Assembly (NCBI GenBank): GCA_001412365.1
Contig: LKUE01000208.1
Location: forward strand, 1 to 22,665
Length of the DNA: 22,665 nt
Direction: 5' to 3'
Origin: Desulfuromonas sp. SDB
GTDB lineage: Bacteria; SDB-A
This document shows positions 1 to 6,400 of the stretch, in pieces (position 1 is the first letter of the stretch; each line of letters begins with the position of its first letter). The position numbers and the translations under genes are program-made. The notes under the pieces were generated by a model, which saw only the letters and a list, made by a program, of their open reading frames with translations, was not told where the DNA came from and searched no databases.

Positions 1-1
1 T

Positions 2-1057
2 AATGATCCCTTTTTTGATATTTTAGAAGATATCATTTTCAAGCCGTTGACCAGTGGTTATCCTGCTCAATCCTGGAAACCTTATGTCAATCCGGTTAGT
101 TTTTTGGTCGAAGGTAAATTGAATATAGCGAGAGCTGAACTTCCCGATAGTGGTTTATTGAAACTATGGATCCCTTTACCTGTCCAAACCGGTTCTCAAT
201 TTAATGTCAGAATTATTGAAATTTCTCCATCCAAGTATGTCAATCTTCCGGTTAGAACAGATGGTGATATGGGATTAGCCTATGTTGAAATTCCTTTGGG
301 GGAATTAGCCCATGACCTTTTGGTAACTGTAAAATTTAGTTTTTCTTGCTACCAGCAGCAATTTATTATTAATCCGGATAGGGTGGGGAATTATGACCAA
401 CAGGATTGGTTGTACCGGAAATATACCCACACAGGTGATAATATTGTTGTTTCCCAGAATATTAGAACGACTGCCGAGCAGATTACTGCCGGAGAAAATA
501 ATCCCTATTACCAGGCAAAAAAAATCTACCAGTACATTATTGATAATATTTACTATAGCCATGTTCCCCATTTAAGATTGGCAGCATTGGGATTTCCTGA
601 AGCAGAATATGTTCATCAGAATCATTTTGGTGATTGTGGGGCTCAGAGTATTTATTTTTGCTCACTTTGCCGATCAATTGGAATACCTGCCCGGACTACT
701 GGAGGATATCAATTGGTTCCGGGAGTAGAAGGGTGCCATTTTTGGGCAGAATTTTACCTGCCCAACTATGGCTGGATCCCTGTTGATGTTACGGTTGCGG
801 AAAGCTCAGATTGGACTGATAAGATATCTAGATCTCAACGAGATATATTTCAACAATACTTTTTTGGAAATCTGGACCCTTACCGAATGGTCATTCAAAA
901 AGATGTAGATGTTGTTTTGAATCCCTTGCCAGATGAAGAGGTGATCTTCACTATGGCCATTCAATATCCAGCGGCAGTATGCAGTACCTGTGATCAGGAT
1001 ATTGGATTTATTGTGGTAGAAAATTGGAATTTTAGTTTTTATCCGATTTATCACTGA
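2..1057 (+). CDS. Transglutaminase-like domain protein (5' partial)
   Basis: The reading frame is open to the left edge (upstream codons read NDPFFDILEDIIFKPLT), so the true start lies outside the window. The first possible internal start, a TTG at 47, has no convincing ribosome-binding site and is probably not used. The C-terminal half carries a transglutaminase-like papain-fold core: Cys in GDCGAQS (codon 635-637), His in GCHFWAEF and Asp in WIPVDVT, in the order and spacing of the Cys-His-Asp triad. The upstream part is predicted beta-rich, typical of domains preceding such cores. Bacterial members are mostly peptidases or amidases rather than protein crosslinkers, so the substrate is unknown. 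The gene converges on the minus-strand operon that ends at 1107. The fold is well supported; the function is not. Confidence 0.85.
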   Translation, partial: NDPFFDILEDIIFKPLTSGYPAQSWKPYVNPVSFLVEGKLNIARAELPDSGLLKLWIPLPVQTGSQFNVRIIEISPSKYVNLPVRTDGDMGLAYVEIPLGELAHDLLVTVKFSFSCYQQQFIINPDRVGNYDQQDWLYRKYTHTGDNIVVSQNIRTTAEQITAGENNPYYQAKKIYQYIIDNIYYSHVPHLRLAALGFPEAEYVHQNHFGDCGAQSIYFCSLCRSIGIPARTTGGYQLVPGVEGCHFWAEFYLPNYGWIPVDVTVAESSDWTDKISRSQRDIFQQYFFGNLDPYRMVIQKDVDVVLNPLPDEEVIFTMAIQYPAAVCSTCDQDIGFIVVENWNFSFYPIYH

Positions 1058-1060
1058 AAA

Positions 1061-1094
1061 GGCGAGGTTCAGGTTTAAACCTGAACCTCAAGCC
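1061..1094. terminator. Perfect palindrome between convergent genes, probable terminator
   Basis: Positions 1064-1089 form a perfect 26-bp inverted repeat with arms GAGGTTCAGGTTT and AAACCTGAACCTC. GGC at 1061-1063 can pair with GCC at 1092-1094 across a two-base bulge. Read on the minus strand the hairpin is followed by a short T run (the AAAA at 1057-1060), so it best serves the minus-strand operon ending at 1107. It may also stop plus-strand transcription of the transglutaminase-like gene. Confidence 0.7.
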
Positions 1095-1106
1095 AAAGGA
1101 GAAAAG

Positions 1107-1631
1107 CTAACGGGAAATAATCAGCTTGGCGCTGGAGGTGAAGTTGTCTGATCTCATCAGAACAAAGTAAGTTCCGCAGCTGAAACTGCGGGTATCTAAC
1201 TGGATTTGATATATACCCGGTTGAAAACTTTGATTTACTATTTCCTGTACTTCTCTTCCGGAAACATCGAACATGAATACTGCCACCGGAGATAATACGG
1301 GTACTTGAAATTTTATATCTGTATATTCTGAACAGGGATTAGGATAGTTGGGAAGAAGGCGGTATACTTGAGGGATTTGATCATCACCTGGATTTTCATA
1401 TTCCACCCCTAATGCCTGAAATAAATTTGAGTGCAGTATTCCCGCGGTTTCAGTATAACTGCCCCCGGTGCTGTAGCCGGTAACCGATTGTCCAATAGCG
1501 TCAACTAACTGATAACTAGATCCGGTGCTTAATTTGCCGGAAATATCGAATGCTGATTTTTTAATCTGATAATTCTGGGCAAATAAGCAACCTGCAGGCA
1601 AGATAAAGATAAGTAAAATTTTCCAGCGCAT
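1107..1631 (-). CDS. Small exported protein with T9SS type A sorting domain
   Basis: This 174-aa protein has an N-terminal signal peptide (MRWKILLIFILPAGCLFAQ). A short beta-rich stretch rich in Gly, Ser and Thr follows, of the form seen in many T9SS cargo proteins (SSYQLVDAIGQSVTGYSTGG). The last ~85 residues form a sorting domain: the LLPNYPNP start motif, then VFMFDVSGREV, GIYQIQLD and a closing KLIISR strand. Such domains direct outer-membrane translocation and surface attachment or release by the type IX system. The start codon overlaps the stop of the upstream surface-protein gene (TAATG), so translation is coupled; a GAGGTG ribosome-binding site lies just before it. Most of the protein is sorting domain, so it may be a small structural partner of the 525-aa protein rather than an enzyme. 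Confidence 0.88.
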   Translation of the reverse strand: MRWKILLIFILPAGCLFAQNYQIKKSAFDISGKLSTGSSYQLVDAIGQSVTGYSTGGSYTETAGILHSNLFQALGVEYENPGDDQIPQVYRLLPNYPNPCSEYTDIKFQVPVLSPVAVFMFDVSGREVQEIVNQSFQPGIYQIQLDTRSFSCGTYFVLMRSDNFTSSAKLIISR

Positions 1632-3208
1632 TATTCACCTCTCGGTTGAATAGCTTTAACATCATCTCTAATCGTTTGAAGTTCTGATCTGAGCTCTTCA
1701 ATTTCTTGTTCTAACTGGTCGCATCGGGAGGATAACTGCTGATTTTCCAGAGTCAGTAGTTCGAGGTTTTGATTGATTTTCTGGTTTTGCCGGGCTAATT
1801 CCTGGATGGCCAGAATTGCTACTCCCCCCATATCAATACCTGCTATATATCTGGGATCGGATCCGGTTTCAAACAGCTGGTAGAAGTCTTCCGCTACCGG
1901 ACTGATATGAGTGATCGCTTGTGATTCTCCCTTGTAATTATAACGGTAGATAGGTAAAGATAATACTTTTTCAAGTATTTCGTCGCTTTTCAGGGGAATG
2001 AAATTTTCTTTAAATGTTCGGGAACAACCATTAGTCCATACTCCTCCCGGACTCAGGAAGGCACCGTTTCCGTTGGTGGGATTGGTGCCCACATGGAGGG
2101 GAAACAGGGGATTTTCATTGTTGATTCCGAAATTATAGGGGATATTGGTGCCGTCTCCGAAAACAATGCTGTTGGGGTTCTGGATTAATACCGGATCGGA
2201 AGGTGAACCATGCCCCCAGCCGAAAGTCTGCGGAGCTAACGCCAGGACATATAGCCCTCCCGCTACAGTTGAAAAGAATCCTCCGCATTGATTATTGCTT
2301 CCTCCGTTAATATTTGAACCGAAAGCAACGGGTAAGATTGTATTGAAAACTCCTCCTGAGATTACCGCGCTGTCTGTTTCAATAACATTCATAAATCCAG
2401 CCCCGATGTTGGAAAAAATGGTGCCGTTGGAAATCATGTTTTCATGTCCGCCTCCTATTGCTGAGTAAGCACCCTGAGCCCAGTTGGTGGCTCCTCCCGC
2501 TACCGTGGAGTAAATTTCATCAGCTATATTACTCAATCCTCCTCCCACTGTAGCTCCGTCCTGAATGGCGCTGTTACCTGATCCGCCTCCCACCGTGCAG
2601 TAGGAATAATTTGAAGAACTGGAACCGGTGGTGCTGTTCACTCCCAGACAGACATGAGTGCTGTCATAGATACCCCATAAATTATTGGTTTGCCTCATGG
2701 ATAATCCGTAATCCATAAATGGAGCTAAGATATTCCCTATTACTATCCAGTCGTTATCCGGAGAAGCAGGGGCAGATTGAGCGTATACTGCGGTATCAGC
2801 ATAAAATGATCTCACTGCATAGGATACAGTTACAATTTTCTTACGGGGGGAGAGGGTTTGAGAAGCTATCTTGGTTTCCAGCCAGAGGGGATTGCCATTG
2901 AAGTAAGTTGCTGAAAATGGATTGTTTGAACCGAGTATCACATTGAAAATACCATTTCTTATAATTACATTGGAGTGAGATTCCGACCACAGCTGAGTTC
3001 CTCCGGTTGATTGGGTGTACAGCTTGAATTCCATGTTTAAGGTGTCATTAACCGTTGAGTCGTTATCCATCAGGTATCCTTGATAATTAATTTCCAGGGG
3101 AACTGATCTGTAATCTTGGGTATTGATGATTAAATCATTATGGTTGTCTAAACCAAACAGACTGACTACCCATATCAGACTGATTAACACTAGAGCTGTT
3201 CTCTTCAT
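1631..3208 (-). CDS. Surface protein with YadA-like head repeats and C-terminal S74-type chaperone domain
   Basis: Residues 1-19 are a signal peptide. Residues ~38-140 form a beta domain common in secreted proteins of this type (INYQGYLMDN, LWSES, NGIFNVILGS, SPRKKIVTVSYAV, YADTA). Residues ~200-330 contain repeated Gly-Gly turns (CTVGGGSGN, ATVGGGLSN, STVAGGATN, SAIGGGHEN, ISGGVFN, STVAGGL), the signature of trimeric-autotransporter left-handed beta-roll heads. Residues ~394-470 resemble the intramolecular chaperone of endosialidase (peptidase S74): SRTFKENF, then LPIYRYNYKG and an IAGID segment. The final ~50 residues are a heptad-like coiled coil (QNLELLTLENQQLSSRCDQL). Together these indicate a trimeric fibrous surface protein. 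It has no T9SS tail of its own, unlike its operon partner. A strong GGAGGT ribosome-binding site precedes the ATG, and a sigma-54 promoter lies ~35-50 bp upstream. Confidence 0.88.
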   Translation of the reverse strand: MKRTALVLISLIWVVSLFGLDNHNDLIINTQDYRSVPLEINYQGYLMDNDSTVNDTLNMEFKLYTQSTGGTQLWSESHSNVIIRNGIFNVILGSNNPFSATYFNGNPLWLETKIASQTLSPRKKIVTVSYAVRSFYADTAVYAQSAPASPDNDWIVIGNILAPFMDYGLSMRQTNNLWGIYDSTHVCLGVNSTTGSSSSNYSYCTVGGGSGNSAIQDGATVGGGLSNIADEIYSTVAGGATNWAQGAYSAIGGGHENMISNGTIFSNIGAGFMNVIETDSAVISGGVFNTILPVAFGSNINGGSNNQCGGFFSTVAGGLYVLALAPQTFGWGHGSPSDPVLIQNPNSIVFGDGTNIPYNFGINNENPLFPLHVGTNPTNGNGAFLSPGGVWTNGCSRTFKENFIPLKSDEILEKVLSLPIYRYNYKGESQAITHISPVAEDFYQLFETGSDPRYIAGIDMGGVAILAIQELARQNQKINQNLELLTLENQQLSSRCDQLEQEIEELRSELQTIRDDVKAIQPRGE

Positions 3209-3242
3209 CTTTTTTACCTCCGGTTAGATTTTCTATATATAT

Positions 3243-3258
3243 TGCAACTTCCGTGCCA
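3243..3258 (-). promoter_or_regulatory. Sigma-54 (RpoN) promoter
   Basis: On the minus strand the sequence is TGGCACGGAAGTTGCA, an exact match to the -24/-12 consensus TGGCACG-N4-TTGCA; a preceding C fits the extended consensus. The predicted transcription start is about 3232, giving a short leader that contains the GGAGGT ribosome-binding site before the ATG at 3208. It faces the 525-aa/174-aa operon. No other match of this quality was found in the window. Confidence 0.88.
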
Positions 3259-3338
3259 GTATTTAAAATATTCTTGTAAGTTACATGATTAAAATATTAT
3301 AGGAAAATATTAGAAAACTACTTAGTTGAATTACAAAT

Positions 3339-3353
3339 GGAACAAATTGTTTC
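3339..3353. promoter_or_regulatory. Putative enhancer (UAS) site 1
   Basis: The 15-bp imperfect palindrome GGAACAAATTGTTTC has 6 of 7 positions symmetric around a central A. It fits the consensus G-NN-ACAAWTTGT-NN-C shared with two other sites in this intergenic region. Its centre is about 114 bp upstream of the predicted sigma-54 start, the usual range for enhancer-binding protein sites. Confidence 0.65.
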
Positions 3354-3361
3354 GAAAACAG

Positions 3362-3376
3362 GATACTATTTGTTAA
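3362..3376. promoter_or_regulatory. Putative enhancer (UAS) site 2, degenerate
   Basis: GATACTATTTGTTAA matches the 15-bp consensus of the other sites except for two fixed positions. One half-site (TTGTTA) is intact and the other is decayed. It sits 23 bp centre to centre from site 1, consistent with cooperative binding of dimers. This is the weakest of the four sites. Confidence 0.4.
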
Positions 3377-3416
3377 AATTTAATGATATTACGATATAGT
3401 GTGATTTGAAATATTT

Positions 3417-3431
3417 GATACAAATTGTTAC
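3417..3431. promoter_or_regulatory. Putative enhancer (UAS) site 3
   Basis: GATACAAATTGTTAC matches the consensus G-NN-ACAAWTTGT-NN-C. Its right half-site, TTGTTAC, is identical to that of site 4. Its centre is about 192 bp upstream of the predicted sigma-54 start and 18 bp from the centre of site 4. Confidence 0.65.
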
Positions 3432-3434
3432 GAT

Positions 3435-3449
3435 GTGACAATTTGTTAC
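3435..3449. promoter_or_regulatory. Putative enhancer (UAS) site 4, overlapping the regulator's stop codon
   Basis: GTGACAATTTGTTAC is an imperfect palindrome with 6 of 7 positions symmetric. It overlaps the TAA stop codon (3446-3448) of the 1717-aa regulator gene. Its centre is about 210 bp upstream of the predicted sigma-54 start. Confidence 0.65.
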
Positions 3450-6400
3450 TTTTTAACAAGCTTGTATTTTTTTATCAGCCGGTAAAGCTGAACTCTGCTG
3501 ATTTTAAGATGTTGAGAAGCTTTAGTAATATGCCAATCATTTTTTTCCAGGGCATTATTGACTAATTGTTTTTCAATATTATCCAATGTATCCCTTAATG
3601 ATGATTTAATTACAATCCCGTTTTTACTTGCACTAATCTTTTTTAGATAATTGTCCTTTGATTGTAATTCCAGGCTATCTATGGGATTATTGCCTTTATG
3701 TTTGACTACTGATTTAGCAATTACATTTTCCAGTTCCCTGACATTTCCCGGCCAGTGATAATTATTTAATCTTTCCAGAGCAGAAGGGGTAAAACCGGGG
3801 ATATTGCGGTTAGCTAATTTACAGTGCTTTTCCAGGAAAAAATATGCTAAGAGAGGAATGTCCTCCACTCTATCCCTTAAACTGGGAACATCAATACGCA
3901 GAACATTTAACCGGTGATATAAATCTTCCCTGAATCTGCCAGTACTGACTTCTTTCTCTAAATCTTTATGGGTGGCTACAATAATTCTGGTGTCAATCTG
4001 GATTGGTTTTGACGCACCAATCCTCCAGATCTGCTGATCTTGAATAACTCTAAGTAATTTAGCCTGAAGATCAATGGGGAGATCTCCGATCTCATCTAAA
4101 AAGATTGTACCCTGATTAGCCAGTTCAAATTTCCCCTTTTGATCTTGTTTGGCTCCGGAAAATGAGCCCTGCTGATATCCGAAAAATTCAGATTCAGCCA
4201 ATCCCCCCGGAATAGCAGAGCAATTTACAGGGATAAAGGGTTGATTTGATCTACTGCTTAGTTGATGAAGAGCTTTAGCCACCAGCTCCTTTCCGCTGCC
4301 GGTTTCTCCGGTTATATAAACAGTTAAATCTGAATCAGAAATTTGTTTAATTTTTTCGTACAGGTTTTTCATGCTGTCGCTGTTTCCAATAAATAATCCC
4401 AGGTTTCTTATCTCAGATTGAGTTTTAAGCTTTTGATTATTATTTTGTTCAATTAACAATGGACCTAGTAATTCAGCAATTGTCTCCACTTCTTCCCGGT
4501 CAATCTCCATGAATTCACCCTTGGAAATATCTCTGCGGTCTACATAGAGAACCCCTAAAATCTGATGGTCTTTTGTCTTCAAAGGGGTAGCCAGTATGGA
4601 TAAAAATGTTTTACCGATTATGCTGGGATTAGATTTCAATGCTTCTTTTTCTAAAGCATTGGGAATTATCTGGGTTTTTTGAATTTGAAAAACCTGTTCC
4701 ATTATTCCTGTGCTGAAATCAACCTCATCTGAAGATATCTGTTTGGATAGATATCTAATATAGTGTTTAGATGAATCCCCAGATTTATCATCGTTTATCA
4801 AAATTATCTGGGCGGTATCCGCATTGATATCCTTTATCAGAAATTCCAAAAATTCTTGAAATGCAGTTTGAGGATTCAGAAATTTGACCAAGATATTCAG
4901 TAAATTGCGGTCATAGGATCTTGCTTGATCACTTGATTTATGATCATTGATCATCTTAGCTATCTCCTGTTGTCTGTGTAAATCTTTTAAATTCAGCATT
5001 CTTTGCCTGAACAGTTGATTATATAAATGTAAGATTTTTTGGATGTAAGGCTGAATTTCAGGCAATGGTTTAGCAATAGATTTTATTAGGTTGTAATAAA
5101 TCTCAATTTTTTCAGAAATATTGTCTGTATTATCAGCCAGTCTGCTGAAATGTTCAATTGAACTGGATGATGGTTTGTTTAAAAATTCTAACCTGTGCCT
5201 AAATAATTGCAGGGTAGTATCAGTTTGATGGGGAGGTAGTTTATCAAGAAAATTAGAACTTAATTCAAGATTTTCCTGAGATTTTTTAATGTCGCCTTGA
5301 TCGAAGTGCAGTTCAGCTTTTTCAATGTACAAATTAAATAATAAACTGTAATTATTTTGCTGATTAGCCTGATGAATTCCTTTATCTAGCAAATCCAAGG
5401 CTTTAACATAGTTGCCAGTTAATAGATAAAAGTAATTTAAACTTTGTTCAACTTTAAGGATTCTAACGTAATTGCCTAATTCCAGGACATTTTGGTATGC
5501 CTGGTTTAAATAATTTCCAGCTTGTTTATATTCTTTTTTTAACATATAGATTATTCCCGCCTTTTCCAGAGATCCAACTAGATATTCTTTTTCTCCAATA
5601 TTTTGAGAAAGTTTTATGCACTTAAAACAGTTTTTCAAAGCCTGATCAAGATTCTTCTGAACCATTAATATGTTAGTAGTGTTCAGAAGATATAATAAAA
5701 TCCCAGGTTGATTGTTGATGGTTTTATTTATCTGGAAATACTGGTCATAATATTTCAAAGCTTGGTCGAATTCAGAATTCTTAGCATAAATATTGCCGAT
5801 ATTTAACAGAGCTAAAGAATATATTTTTTGGGAACTGAATTCTTTGGAAATTTCTGCTGATTTAAGATAATAATCTAATGCTTCTGGGTTTTTATTTAAG
5901 TAGAAATTCAGATTTCCATTGTAAAGCAGAGCTTTTGCTAAAACTGCATTATTTTTGGTTTGTTCAGCCAGCATTAATTGCTTCTGATAAAGTTGTTCGC
6001 ACTTTTTAAAATTTCCTTGATTTAGGTAAATAGTACCCATTTCCCCTAAAGCTTTACTTAAACCTTCCACATAAGATGTCTTTTCACATAATTCAACAAC
6101 TTTTTGATAGTAACCTAAAGAATCGCTGTAATTTCCCTTTCTTCTTAAAATATGAGCTAAGTAGAAATTTGAATCAGCTTGTAATTTTTTATCAGCAGTA
6201 TTTTGGGATAAATTTTGAGCATTTGAAAACTTTTGTTCAGCTTTATCCCAATCACCCCCAAACTCATAAAGTTCACCTTGGGCAATGTATATTTCAGTTA
6301 CTTCCCGGGTATCCTTTTGAGGGTCCAGATATTCAAGGCAGATCGAATAATAATTTAACGCCTGCTCATACATTATTTGATTTCTGGCTTGTTCAGCGGC

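Noticed and set aside
47-49. TTG as the start codon of the transglutaminase-like gene
   Set aside because: The frame continues upstream to the window edge with coding-like residues and no stop, so the gene is better read as 5' truncated by the window.
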